A stretch of 64,000 nucleotides of DNA from Lotus japonicus (Eukaryota; Streptophyta; Magnoliopsida; Fabales; Fabaceae): positions 62,668,732-62,732,731 of the forward strand of contig NC_080044.1 in assembly GCF_012489685.1 (NCBI RefSeq). Reading direction: 5' to 3'. The notes under the pieces are model-generated. The model was not told where the DNA came from, did no database searches, and was given only the letters and a program-made list of their open reading frames with translations. Made by a program: the position numbers and the translations under genes. Positions 21,376-31,927 of the stretch are shown in pieces. How positions within the stretch are numbered: the stretch's first letter is position 1; each line of letters starts with the position of its first letter.

Positions 21376-22531
21376 ATGGGAAAATCAAGGAAATCAAAGG
21401 CAATTGTTGATGCCTCTTCTCAACTCACCCCCGAAGAGCTTAAGAAACAGAGATTTGAGAAAGCTCAGAAGATCTTGGACACAGAAAATGTAGTTACTTG
21501 TGTTAAGAAGGTTGAAGAACTGGTAGTTTGCAACAAGTCGAGGGTCGACTTTGACAATCTGGCCGATCATGGGTTCGACATCCGGGATCAGGTCAATCTG
21601 CAAGGGTGGTCTGGCTACTTCGATAGGCTTTGTGGTCCTATCTACTACAAGCTAGTTGTGGAATTCTGAAAAAATGCAGTCTGCAACGACGACTATGTCG
21701 TCTCTCATGTTCTGGACAGAAAGATTGTGATTTCACAAGAGTCAATTGCAAAGTTGCTGGGTTTGGAGTTCCAGCAAGGAAAGAGGATCAAAAACGTTGA
21801 TGCTAATGTTCCTGGGATGAGGAATCTAGTCAACAAGGAGATTTACGACAACTAGTCTCTGGAGAGGACTAAGTATGGAATAAAGGAACTGAAGCCTAAG
21901 ATGAAGATCTGGCAGAAGATTGCAATGGTTGTATCAGGTAACTGATAACCAATTTGATGCTTTTTTAGTTAATGGTTTGTGGTCTGCTTTTGGAAGTTGG
22001 TCAGAAAGCAGAGCTTATGAGTTTCAGAAGCTACTTAGCATTGAGAGGCGCCTGAGAGTTCATGATGCATCTGAGAGAGCTCATGAGCAAAGGGAGAGAT
22101 TACTACACATGGTGTGTGAACTGATAAGAAGAGTTATGGCTGAAAGAACTGATGTTGTTTCTGAACGTACCTCAGAAGATGCTGAGATGATTTCAACAGA
22201 GGTTGCAGAAGACAGTTCTAACAGAATAGTCATTATGGAAGAAGCAGATGGTGGTGTAGTTGAGAAGCAAGTGCCAACTCAAGTGAATGCTGGAAGGATT
22301 TCAGAGGCAGAAGTTCCTACTCCTGCTCAAGCTCCAGAACCTTCTCCCCTTCCAGAAGTTGCTACTCTTGCTGCAAGGATTGACAGAATTCAAGATGATC
22401 TGCAGAGGCTATTTCAGATGGTTGAGCAACAAAGCCTCATTCAAAATGAGCAAGGGCGACATATTCAGGAATCCACAAACATAATGGAATCTATGATGAA
22501 ATTCCTGATTGAGAATCTTCCAAAGCCTTGA
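21376..22531 (+). pseudogene. SIRE-1 envelope-like protein, internally deleted
   Basis: Remnant of the third ORF found in SIRE elements, often called envelope-like, whose N-terminal part belongs to the plant transposon protein family (PF20167-type). It starts MGKSRKSKAIVDASSQLTPE. In-frame stops occur at 21667-21669 and 21855-21857. After IWQK (about 21914) the sequence jumps to the C-terminal coiled-coil part. Comparison with SIRE-2 shows about 1.77 kb is missing, with GAAGATT at both deletion edges. The C-terminal portion (21920-22531) is open and ends at a natural-looking stop after ENLPKP. No transmembrane helix or signal peptide is evident, so an envelope role is not supported by what I see. 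Confidence 0.8.
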
Positions 22532-22708
22532 ACCCTTCTCACCAAGTCTTCATGCATATTCAAGGTAATCAAACTCGAGAGTTTAGGTAAACTCGTGGAG
22601 GGGGGGTAAACTCGACTCGTAAACTCGTAAGAGTTTACCACGAGTTTACCGCATGCAAAAAATACATATAAAAAACACTAGTATGGTGATGAACGCACAC
22701 TAACAACA

Positions 22709-22942
22709 TTAAAAATGAACCAAATCACCAACAATAGTGATAACTAGCCTAACATCTTCAGGCACACCGACACAAGGTTCTGAATCTTCGCTTGATCCAG
22801 CAAGATGATGCTTAAATCTGAATATTCCTCCACTAACAATTTTTGGGCAATAATTGCATTTAAATTTTCGAGCATTGCCCTCAACATCAGCCCCATGTTT
22901 CCACCCAATATCAGACCGATTTCCAGGAGCATTTTTCCTCAT
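22709..22942 (-). pseudogene. BED zinc-finger remnant of hAT transposase
   Basis: A 77-codon frame reads GWKHGADVEGNARKFKCNYC and then FRFKHHLAG, followed by EPCVGVPEDVR. The spaced Cys pair (CNYC) and the His pair (HH) match the DNA-binding BED finger at the N terminus of plant hAT transposases, which binds the subterminal repeats of its own element. The frame opens further upstream (MSQVDP-like at about 22998) but a stop follows that. The dimerisation and catalytic parts are absent, so at most this encodes an isolated DNA-binding domain. Confidence 0.75.
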
Positions 22943-23264
22943 ATTTCTAGGTCTAGGAGCAGCGCTTGTTTCGTTTGAGGCACTTCAGGGATCAACTTGA
23001 GACATTGCTGCAAATAACAACATATAATAAAGAACAAAAACAACCAACACAAACGACATGGAGAGTAGAGGAGATAACAACAGAACAACAGCCAATGTCT
23101 AATTTCTAAACTCCATGGTTCTAATTTCTAAAATAGCGATTACAAAATCAACATAGCAACAGCCAAGTGCCAACAACCATGGTTCTAATTTCTAAACTCG
23201 CGATTACAAAAGCAACAGAGAGTAGAGGAGCAGAACAGAACGTGGACTCACCTCAAGCAGAAGC

Positions 23265-23405
23265 AGAACGTGACCGAGCACTCGAGCAGAGGAAGGAACT
23301 GGAACGCAGAGAGCAGAGGAAGGAACTGGAAGCAGAACGTGACCGAGCACTCGAGCAGAGGAAGGAACTGGAAGCAGAACGTGACCGAGCAGGAGGAACT
23401 AGGAC
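23265..23405. repeat. Tandem ~62-bp repeat inside the hAT element
   Basis: The unit GCAGAACGTGACCGAGCAC plus TCGAGCAGAGGAAGGAACTGG is repeated 2-3 times (starts near 23262, 23333 and 23374). It gives charged low-complexity open frames on both strands, which are not taken as genes. Confidence 0.7.
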
Positions 23406-23904
23406 GGAACGCGGGCAGAATTGAACGGAGGAGCAGTCATGGAGTCGTTGCACTGTTGTAGTCGCGTTTCTATTTCTGAACCCTAGTCAAAGTTATAAAA
23501 TAACCCCCCCCCCAAAACGACGTCGTTTTGATTAAAAACAAAAAGAAAAAAAATTCTTCTGAACTCGATATACTCGTTATAAACTCGCGATTTTACACGA
23601 GTTTAACGAGTTTATCTCAATTTTACCCGAGTTTACCCGAAAACGATTTTACACTCGATTTAACTCGATTTTACTACCTAAAAACGTAAAATCGTACGAT
23701 TTTACGATTTAAATCGCGAGTTTAATAACCTTGTGCATATTTATGATTCATCTTTTATGTCTGTGAATTTATGTTATGTTTGACTTGTCTTTATTTATGT
23801 GTTTTCGCATACATTTTATTCAATGCACCGTCCATAAGTTCTTGGTAACTTACATGCTTTTATGGTTCATAAGTTTTATGCATGTTTTTCTGTTACTTCT
23901 TCTC

Positions 23905-23912
23905 TTTATAAT
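23905..23912 (+). promoter_or_regulatory. TATA-like box upstream of SIRE-1 accessory ORF
   Basis: TTTATAAT lies 81 bp before the ATG at 23993 and is followed by a CT-rich leader (CTTCCTTCTTCTC). The same arrangement is conserved in SIRE-2 on the minus strand (TTTATAATCC at about 33085-33076). Confidence 0.45.
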
Positions 23913-23992
23913 CTGTTCCTTCCTTCTTCTCTATCACAGCACCATTCATCTCAACTCACTTCTATTCTAAAATCCTTCTCCTTCAAACAAAA

Positions 23993-24445
23993 ATGTCTTC
24001 TGGTGACATGATTGTTGCTCTTAAGACGCTGGTATTCGACCACGTCTTCCCTTGGAGTGTTAATCTTTCTTTATCCCAGATCTCCCAAGCTCTTGGGATG
24101 ATTGATGAGCTTCAAGACTGTTGGTTGACCTCCAATCAGACCCAAGGTCTGCACACACTCCAGGAGATTCTTTCTGAACTCCTTCGTCTGGCCTCTCGCC
24201 GGAAGGATATTGAGGACCAATATGAGAGCATTTCCCAGCTCATTGAGCATGAGCAAAGGGAAAAAGAAGACCATGAAGAAGCAGGAGATCTACTTCGAGC
24301 TGCTGCCTCCACTCTCACAATCAACGAGAGTGAAGCTCTAAAGGAAGAGTTGGCTGCCCAGCTAGCTTCCCTTGACCAGGACATCCGTCCTCTACACCTT
24401 CAGCTTCTTTCTCTGAAGGATTCTCGTGTTTTCCTGCACGTCTAG
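23993..24445 (+). CDS. SIRE-1 accessory coiled-coil ORF, 150 aa, intact
   Basis: An uninterrupted 150-codon ORF between the envelope-like region and the 3' LTR. The N terminus (MSSGDMIVALKTLVFDHVFP) is hydrophobic-rich. The middle and C-terminal parts are heptad-like and charged (RRKDIEDQYESISQLIEHEQ, EALKEELAAQLASLDQDIRP), suggesting a coiled-coil protein. No catalytic motif, signal peptide or membrane helix is apparent and I cannot assign a function. SIRE-2 has the same ORF, same length and frame, with about 14 of 150 residues changed. It has its own TATA-like box and a gene-like leader, and a CT/T-rich 3' UTR-like tail follows. The rest of both elements is full of stops, so the survival of this frame is notable, though a short ORF escapes disabling hits more easily. 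Confidence 0.7.
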   Translation: MSSGDMIVALKTLVFDHVFPWSVNLSLSQISQALGMIDELQDCWLTSNQTQGLHTLQEILSELLRLASRRKDIEDQYESISQLIEHEQREKEDHEEAGDLLRAAASTLTINESEALKEELAAQLASLDQDIRPLHLQLLSLKDSRVFLHV

Positions 24446-24597
24446 GACCTGTTTTCCTAGTGTGCTTTTATGTTTTTCTTTTTCTTCTATCCTCTGTACT
24501 CCAATTCCATGATTAATGATAAACATGAGTTATCTTCATTTATTTCGTGTTATTATCGTTATTATTGTTATTTTTTTTCACTCTTTTTGATTATGAC

Positions 24598-24609
24598 AAA
24601 AAGGGGGAG
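24598..24609 (+). other. Internal PPT-like tract in SIRE-1
   Basis: AAAAAGGGGGAG, identical to the core of the true polypurine tract at 25050-25062 but 450 bp upstream. A third, weaker copy (TCAGGGGGAGTCAGGG) lies at about 24891. SIRE-2 has the same internal copy at 32391-32402. Confidence 0.6.
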
Positions 24610-25049
24610 TACACAAAATGGTTTTTGATAAAAATTTAAGCTTCTTATATATTATATAATACCAGTAAAGGAGATTAAGAATCAAATACTTATAGCAAAT
24701 AGATATTGCCAAGTGTCCTAAAACAAGGAATACATTTTACCTCTGGACAATATTCTATGCTTCCGAGTAATCTACGCAAGCTCTGAAGTTCTGATGTGTT
24801 TACACACTTCTATGCGTATCTTCTGATTACCTATCAAGACTCCGAATCTAGACTCTTTTTCAATTCATCAAGTCATAGATTCAGGGGGAGTCAGGGTGAG
24901 TTCTCAGCTCAGAATCAGGTGCTATCCTAGATTCAGAAGGAGTAAAATAAACCGTTACACAAGGATAAGCTTAACTCTGATCTCTTCTCTATTGTGTATT
25001 CAGTTTAATGTCTAAAAATTGTTCATCAAAATACTTGTTTTGTCATCAT

Positions 25050-25062
25050 AAAAAGGGGGAGA
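25050..25062 (+). other. SIRE-1 polypurine tract
   Basis: AAAAAGGGGGAGA ends one base before the 3' LTR and would prime plus-strand synthesis. Confidence 0.85.
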
Positions 25063-25063
25063 T

Positions 25064-26293
25064 TGTAAGATCAAGTTTTGATCAGTGGTTGCATCTCTGT
25101 ATTTTGATGATTACAATTAAGGTTTGTGATGATGAACAATTGTGGTACCCTAATGTTTGTCTTTTTTAGTTGTGACAAACAGGTTCTGATTCTGACCCAA
25201 GCATATCCATTCAAAAGATAAAGACCCAAGGGTAACCAAAAGAGAGTTCTTAAGCTTACCATGTTCGCTCAGAACAGTGGCAAAACCTTCAGAAGTTCTG
25301 AAGATAGAAGCTCTCAAGTGGTTCTGAAGAACCAGAGTCAGAAGTTCTGATGACTAGATATTTCAGATGGAACGGTCTAGAAGCAGAAGACTCAAGTTCT
25401 GAAGACCCGTAAGAAGTTGGCTCTGAAGACCCAAGCTATTCTAGCTCTGGCATTCAGAAGTTCTGAGGAACTTGTCCAGCTGCAGAAGTTGCACGGTCAG
25501 AGGATCCAAGCTTCCGAGTGACTATGATCAGTAGCTTCACCTACGTTCATCTGAAGCACCCCAGATCATAAGTCAGCTGGTGAAAGGACAGGTCGCTGTC
25601 GTAGTACAATTCATAGCCTGCCCGCCACCTACCTCGTCAGTCTAGCAGTCTGTTTTTACAGGATTGTCACTCCAACGGACAAAACCCTAGTAACGGCTAC
25701 ATCAAAGGCCTTGGAGTATATAAGGACTGAAGATAGAAGAAAGAAACTAAGAAACTTTGCTGATATTATTGAATTCATTCTAAACTTCTCTTAGCAATAT
25801 TTCTTCATTGTTCTTGAACATCTGAGTTTACCATTAGCTTTTCAGAAGCACTTCTTGTAAACCCAAAACCTTTTACAATCACATTGTAAAGTTCCTTAAG
25901 AGACCAAGGTTGGTCGGATCTTGAGAGGACTGAATCAAGTTTGGTTCAGTGTTTAGCTAGTCTTGAGAAGATCGGTTGATCAGCTTCTTGAGAGGATACT
26001 AGTGAGAAAATCATTGTATTGTTAGTCACTTTGCAGGTTTCAAATGCAGTTGTAACATTCATTGATTTTAGTGAATTGCCTTCATTTGAAGAAGGAATAA
26101 ATCACCTTCACGGGTAGACTGGATTAACTTGAGCTTTTATCTCAAGTGAACCAGGATAAAATACTTGTGTACTCTTCTTGTTTATCTTTAGCATCGAGTT
26201 CTTATATTTAAGTTTGTCAAAACTTAAAAAGGGGAATCTTTTGTTCAAAACTCTATTCAAACCCCCCCCTTTCTAGTGTTTTTCGCACCTTTG
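25064..26293 (+). repeat. SIRE-1 3' LTR
   Basis: Direct copy of 4602-5830 with about 30 differences, mostly transitions. The last two bases are TG instead of the CA seen in the 5' LTR, yet the GAGAT target duplication follows at once. Confidence 0.9.
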
Positions 26294-26300
26294 GAGATGA
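26294..26300 (-). pseudogene. ELP2: ELP2-like exon, first bases and acceptor site
   Basis: Right-hand remainder of the exon split by SIRE-1. On the minus strand a TACTAATACTGCATCAG branch/acceptor-like sequence ends at 26301. The exon's TC and the duplicated ATCTC then join in frame to the part at 4596-4490. Confidence 0.4.
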
Positions 26301-27243
26301 CTGATGCAGTATTAGTAAGGAGTAATCTAGGTAAATCTTAGATAATTAAGGCAAATCTTTTAAAATTTAATATTTTATGAAAAAGTTACCCACACTTAAA
26401 ATTACCTTTAAAAAAACGGTTTCAAGATTTGTTATGGAAATAAATTTTAGGTGAAGAAAAAGTTTATTTTTAGCGTATTAATTAAATTTTATGTTATTTT
26501 TATTGAATTTTCGAATTTTAATTTAATTAAGAATTTTATGAGTTTTTATTGTGATTTAGTAGTTTTTAATTCAATAAAAATACCATAAGAATTAATTAAT
26601 ACTCTAAAAATAAATAATAAGATAAACTAAGATAAAATCATGAAATAAACAACCTAAATCCTAATCAAATCTAAAATTTAAAAATGTACTAAATAAATAT
26701 AGATAAAAACTACCAAAATCTAGAAAATCACAATAAAAAACTCATAAAATCCTGAATTAATTAAAAATCCGAAAATTCAATAAGAATACCATAAAAATTA
26801 AAAAATGTATTTTTTTATGAGAATTAACCTGAGAATGACATGTGGAATTTTTTTAAGTATGTATATAACACATACTAATTTTTTTTTTCAAATATTTTAA
26901 AATATATAAAATTAAAACATAAGATTGATTTGATTTTAAAATAAAATATGTCAAGATAAAATCTAGAAAATACCTAAATCCTAATCAAATCTAAAATTTA
27001 AAAATGTACTAAATAAATATAGATAAAAACTACCAAAATCTAGCAAATCACAAGAAAAACTCATAAAATCCTGAATTAATTAATAATTGGAAAACTCAAT
27101 AAAAATACCATAAAAATGAATAAATATTCTAAAAATACTTGAGAATGACACGTGGAATTTTTTTTATGAGAATGCCACGTCGCCAAGAATAAATCTCGTG
27201 CTGACACGTCATGCTAGAAGTTCTTATTTTCTAATATATATTG
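26301..27243. repeat. Right flank of SIRE-1: AT-rich repeat family with an inverted copy
   Basis: Two more units of the AT-rich family (about 26648-26800 and 26976-27120), plus an inverted copy at about 26480-26570 facing the first one, giving a potential hairpin of roughly 90-bp arms. The block ends in GTGCTGACACGTCATG...TCTAATATATATTGA, the same edge as at 1440-1512. No gene. Confidence 0.5.
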
Positions 27244-27644
27244 ATTGATATTGATTCTTACAATTATAAAATAAGTCATTATATTAATTGGAAATTTCAA
27301 TACAATAACTATGTAGAGTACACAATTTGCCATTGTGATTGATGTGAGATATTTTTGAAAAAAAAATTAAAGAATAATTTGACAAAAAAATTACATTTTT
27401 TAACCCCTTACTTATATGAGAGTTGTTTTCACAATCTCCGCAAATACCATTTTTATATTAAACAAATTCAATTTTAATGTATTTACACCAACTTTTTCTT
27501 TCATTTCAATTTCAGTACTCTTCTTCCAATCTATCTACGTTTCTTTCTCTATTAGTATTCTTTTGTCACTATTAAATATTAATAAAAAATTTATTCCAAG
27601 TGTTAAATTTTAAATTTATTGCAAGTGTTGAAGTATGTTTTAAA

Positions 27645-27681
27645 CTAGAAATTAAACTAAACCCGTGCGTTGCACGGGTTT
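27645..27681 (-). mobile_element. Helitron-type 3' terminus
   Basis: On the minus strand a 10-bp-arm hairpin AAACCCGTGC-AAC-GCACGGGTTT (27681-27659) is followed after 10 bases by CTAG (27648-27645) and a T, the classical Helitron 3' end arrangement. The matching 5' TC end was not located, so the element's extent, to the right on this map, is unknown. Confidence 0.5.
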
Positions 27682-29076
27682 GTTTTTAAGGTACGTTTTA
27701 AATATATTATTTGTATAAATAATATATGTAATAATATAAAAAATTTATTGAGTAGTACATAATTAAGAATGTGATAAATATATTTAATGTAATTACATTG
27801 ATAAAGTTTAGTAAATGATTTACTGTACACAAATCTTTTAGAAAAGCATGTTTTACGTTGCTTCATAAAAATCATTTTCAACTTATTTGGTGATCATATG
27901 TTTTAATAGTAGTGTCTCTCTATAATAAGTAAAAGGAGAGGAATATATAATTAGAGTTAAATGATTTGGTCTGTATTTTGTGTAAATTTGTTTATAAAAC
28001 TAAAATGACTTTTACAAAATGATGTATATCTTCTGCTTTTATGTTTTGGCATTGATAGCAGTGTTTGCAGTTGAAATTTTGTGGAATGTGTGAGATTGAA
28101 AGTTTAATGCCGAAACATATTCTTAGGGACGTAAATAAAAAATTATATTAATTATTGTACAATGAATATTTAATTAGTTATTTATTGCACATATTCTTAG
28201 TGATATATATAAAAAAAATTATATTATTTATATGAAGTTTCTAAGAGCATTATTTTAACTTAATTAGTTGATAAATGAATTAAGATAATAATTTATCTTA
28301 TTCAATATAAACTTTTATACTTTTGTAGAGAATAAATAATTATAAAATCTTCATAAGCGAAATTTACTAACTCAAATCGTTCTACTTGATGTATGCCTAT
28401 TATAGTGGTTAAAATTAACTCTTTAAACCCGTAGGTGTCGATCCTTAAGAAACGAACTCTATGAGAGACCTTTGACTTTCATCACACTCAAGTAGAACAT
28501 GATTTTCTCAGTAGAGGATACATGTAGTTAATAAAACTAACACAAATTGTAATTAAACTATTTTGACAAATAAATTTAATTTAATTATTATATAATTTTT
28601 TATAACTAACTTAATTCATTTATCAACTAATATATTTAAATATTTATTATCATATATGTATTTAAATAGGAAAATTGCTATATGATAATTTTAACTAATC
28701 AATAATTACTTAACAAAGTAAAAAAATAACAATATTAAAAAGAATCATTAAATAATAACAATATGCATTTAATGTAAAAACTCAAGTGAGCTTTACATAT
28801 ATATATATATATATATAGATTTAAACAATGTTATTTTTATTTCCATCATTTCAAAAAAAAAAACCTCCACTCTGCTAATTTGACATATTAGTAATCGACA
28901 TAGTAGGAGGAAATTGTAGTTGTCAAAAATGGAAGAACAGATGACCTATTATTTATAAAATTAAAGTGCATAATCAATTTTAAAGAGAAAAAAAGAGTGA
29001 GAATTTTGCAAAAGCATATGTAGAAACCCTATGCATAGCCCTCTTGGTTTCATATAAACCCTATGGATATAATATG
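27682..29076. other. AT-rich intergenic DNA
   Basis: No gene seen. Contains an (AT)n microsatellite at about 28796-28817. A TCTCTCTATAATAAG...GGAGAGG stretch (about 27914-27940) resembles a Helitron 5' end but has no partner. Confidence 0.5.
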
Positions 29077-30014
29077 TAAGACCATCTACAATGGTTTTCA
29101 ATACTCAACACCACTTTTTCTCTTCCCAACACTCCACATCATTTTCTCTCTCCAATTCAACACTCATTCAACTTTTAACCACTCAAATGGTTTTTCATTC
29201 AACACCCTACCCCACCACTTTTTTATTTCATATTTTTCACTATTTTAGAAAGAGAATAATAATAGTGAAAAACTTGGTTTTTTTTCTGTGTCCAAATCAA
29301 ACGAACCAAGTCTCTATTTGTAGAGAAAAAAAAATCATGAATTTTGGTTAAAAAAAAATTTCATTAAATTTTTTTTCAATGAAATAATTGAGTTCAAAAG
29401 TGTAACACCCCAATTTCTCAACTGAGGAATCACATTAGTAACCTAACAAAGTCTAAGGACTATTCTGCAATCCCTAAAATTCAAGGGAATTTTTTTCTGA
29501 AAAACAACTAAACACTTCAGCCATAGGGTTGGAAACATATCATAAACTTTATTTAAATAACCTGTTTCCCGATATACTGTAATAATAATTTACAATACCA
29601 TAAGTAAGGTTCAGAATAAGTATGCACACTTTAACAGTGGCGGAAGCAAGGCTTTAATAACAAAGTTCTCATATAGATAAGGAGACTCAAACATAAACCA
29701 AAATAAGAGAAGCAAGACTGCTTCTTACACCTCTACTCCACCGCCTAAATCCCGATCTTCCAACTCGAGTGGCTAAGCTTCGGCGGAAGGATCTCCATCA
29801 TCTAATAACGTTAAGCGCCCAGGCAACAAGAAGCAAAACAGAAAGGGTTAACTCCATGCAAATTACCACATATAAAGAGAAAAACATGTTGATCGAATTC
29901 AATGTCAAAGCATGATAATCAAACTAATAACTCATTTCAACATATAGGGTCAGACGTTAGTTCCCTATAATGCAACTATATGGTGCTACCAAAATGGATC
30001 GATCAATAACGTCT

Positions 30015-30290
30015 CACAAGACGGGACAATCACGTGAGACATAACCACCTCATTTCCACTTAACGCCACAACGGACGGGACAACCGCGCGGGACACAACC
30101 ACCTCATTGCCACTTTAGGACATCTCGAAAGATGGGACGATCCCGTGGGACACAACCACCTCATCGCCACTTTATAACGCCTCGAAAGACGGGACAATCA
30201 CGTGGGACACAACCACCTCATTGCCACTTAGGAACATCTCGAAAGATGGGACGATCACGTGGGACACAACCACCTCATCGCCACTTAAGT
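30015..30290. repeat. Five ~56-bp tandem units in the solo LTR
   Basis: Units carry GGGACAATC(A)CGTG..GACACAACCACCTCAT, homologous to the array at 9660-9890. Confidence 0.8.
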
Positions 30291-30687
30291 TCCACCCATA
30301 TATGCCTCAGTTAAGTAAATAACATCCTGTGACGTCATTAGTCACTCAATCCGCAGTCACAACTCAGAAATCAAATCAGATAATCATATGTTACTCATAT
30401 CATCAAACAAGCATAGGTCTCATTGAACATACTTAAGAATTCATGCTGCATACATAACAGGTAAAAAATTTAAACCAGCCAGATTCTTCAAAGTTCATTA
30501 AGCATACAACATAACATTGCAAGCATGTCAATATTTCAATCAATTTCCAATCAAATTAAACACTTTCATCTCAAACGCATGCAATGCGATAAATACATGC
30601 AAGACTCAAGGACGCACTAAAACTGAGTTACCCTTACCTTCGTGAGTAGAAGTTGTGCATGGAAGTCGCGAACCTAGAACAAGGAAA

Positions 30688-31914
30688 TGAAGGTGCGAAA
30701 AACACTAGAAAGGGGGGTTTGAATAGAGTTTTGAACAAAAGATTCCCCTTTTTAAGTTTCGACAAACTTAAAGATAAGAACTCGGTGCTAAATATAAACA
30801 AGAAGAGCACACAAGTATTTTATCCTGGTTCACTTGAGATAAAAGCTCAAGTTAATCCAGTCCACCCGTGAAGGTGATTTCTTCCTTCTTCAAATGAAGG
30901 CAATTCACTAAAATCAATGAATGTTACAACTGCACTTGCAACCTGCAAAGTGACTAACAATACAATGATTTTCTCACTAGTATCCTCTCAAGAAGCTGAT
31001 CAACCGATCATCTTAAGACTAGCTAAACACTAAACCAAACTTGATTCAGTCCTCTCAAGATCCGACCAACCTTGGCCTCTTAAGGAACTTTACAAAGGAT
31101 TGTAAAAGGTTTTGGGTTTACAAGAAGTGCTTCTGAAAAGCTAATGGTAAACTCAGATGTTCAAGAACAATGAAGAAATATTGCTAAGAGAAGTTTAGAA
31201 TGAATTCAGTAATATCAGCAAAGTTTCTTAGCTTCTTTCTTCTATATTCAGTCTTTATATACTCCAAGGTCTTTGATGTAGCCGTTGCTAGGGTTTTGTC
31301 TGTTGGAGTGGCAATCCTGTAAAAACAGACTGCTAGACTGACGAGGTAGGTGGCGGGCAGGCTATGAAGTGTACTAAGACAGCGACCTGTCCTTTCACCA
31401 GCTGACTTATGATCTAGGGTGCTTCAGATGAACGAAGGTGAAGCAACTGATCATAGTCACTCGGAAGCTTGGATCCTCTGACCGTGCAGCTTCTGCATCT
31501 GGACAAGTTCCTCAGAACTTCTGAATGCCAGAGCTAGAATAGCTTGGGTCTTCAGAGCCAACTTCTTACAGATCTTCAGAACTTGAGTCTTTTGCTTCTG
31601 GACCGTTCCATCTGAAACATCTGGTCATCAGAACTTCTGACTCCGGTTCTTCAAAACCACTTGAGAGCTTCTATCTTCAGAACTTTTGAAGGATTTGCCA
31701 CTGTTCTGAGCGAACATGGTAAGCTTAAGAACTCTCTTTTGGTTACCCTTGGGTCTTTATCTTCTGATTGGATAAGCTCGGGTCAGAATCAGAACCTGTT
31801 TGTCACAACTAAAAAAGACACACGTTAGGGTACCACAATTGTTCATCATCACAAACCTTAATTGTAATCATCAAAATATAGAGATGCAACCACTGATCAA
31901 AACTTGATCTTACA
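30688..31914 (-). repeat. SIRE-2 3' LTR
   Basis: 1,227 bp; on the plus strand TGAAGGTGCG...GATCTTACA. Same family as the SIRE-1 LTRs, including the TCAGAAGTTCTGA palindromes and the TATATA box (about 31255-31262). Confidence 0.92.
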
Positions 31915-31927
31915 ATCTCCCCCTTTT
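31915..31927 (-). other. SIRE-2 polypurine tract
   Basis: ATCTCCCCCTTTTT on the plus strand is AAAAAGGGGGAGAT on the minus strand, directly before the 3' LTR. A second identical core lies upstream in element orientation at 32402-32391. Confidence 0.85.

Larger units (their letters stand above)
22561..23733. mobile_element. hAT element (non-autonomous) nested in SIRE-1
   Basis: Ends are imperfect 17-bp inverted repeats, CAAGGTAATCAAACTCG on the left and CAAGGTTATTAAACTCG on the right (minus strand). They are flanked by a perfect 8-bp duplication TGCATATT (22553-22560, 23734-23741), diagnostic of hAT. The subterminal zones are packed with AAACTCG/CGAGTTT words. Inside are a BED finger remnant on the minus strand and a short tandem array (23265-23400). 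No transposase catalytic domain remains. Confidence 0.9.
4602..26293 (+). mobile_element. SIRE-1: full-length SIRE/Maximus copia element with nested guests
   Basis: Two ~1.23-kb LTRs in direct orientation (4602-5830, 25064-26293) flank an iMet primer site, gag, protease-integrase-RT-RNase H in copia order, an envelope-like region, an accessory ORF and a polypurine tract. The element is flanked by GAGAT (4597-4601, 26294-26298). Removing the gypsy insertion (8768-18969 plus TSD) and the hAT insertion (22561-23733 plus TSD) leaves about 10.3 kb. All long ORFs are broken, so it is not autonomous. By eye the LTRs differ at about 30 of 1,230 positions (~2.5%), indicating a fairly recent insertion on plant timescales. 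The target was the last exon of an ELP2-like fragment. Confidence 0.93.

Noticed and set aside
21376..22531. True viral envelope glycoprotein
   Set aside because: No signal peptide, cleavage site or transmembrane segment visible in either SIRE copy; only the family nickname envelope-like is justified.
23167..23461. Charged ORFs on both strands (EQRKELERREQRKELE type)
   Set aside because: They come from the internal tandem repeat of the hAT element; no start context or homology.
27416..27613. 65-codon Phe/Ile/Ser-rich ORF
   Set aside because: Typical chance ORF in AT-rich DNA with a hydrophobic bias caused by T-rich codons.
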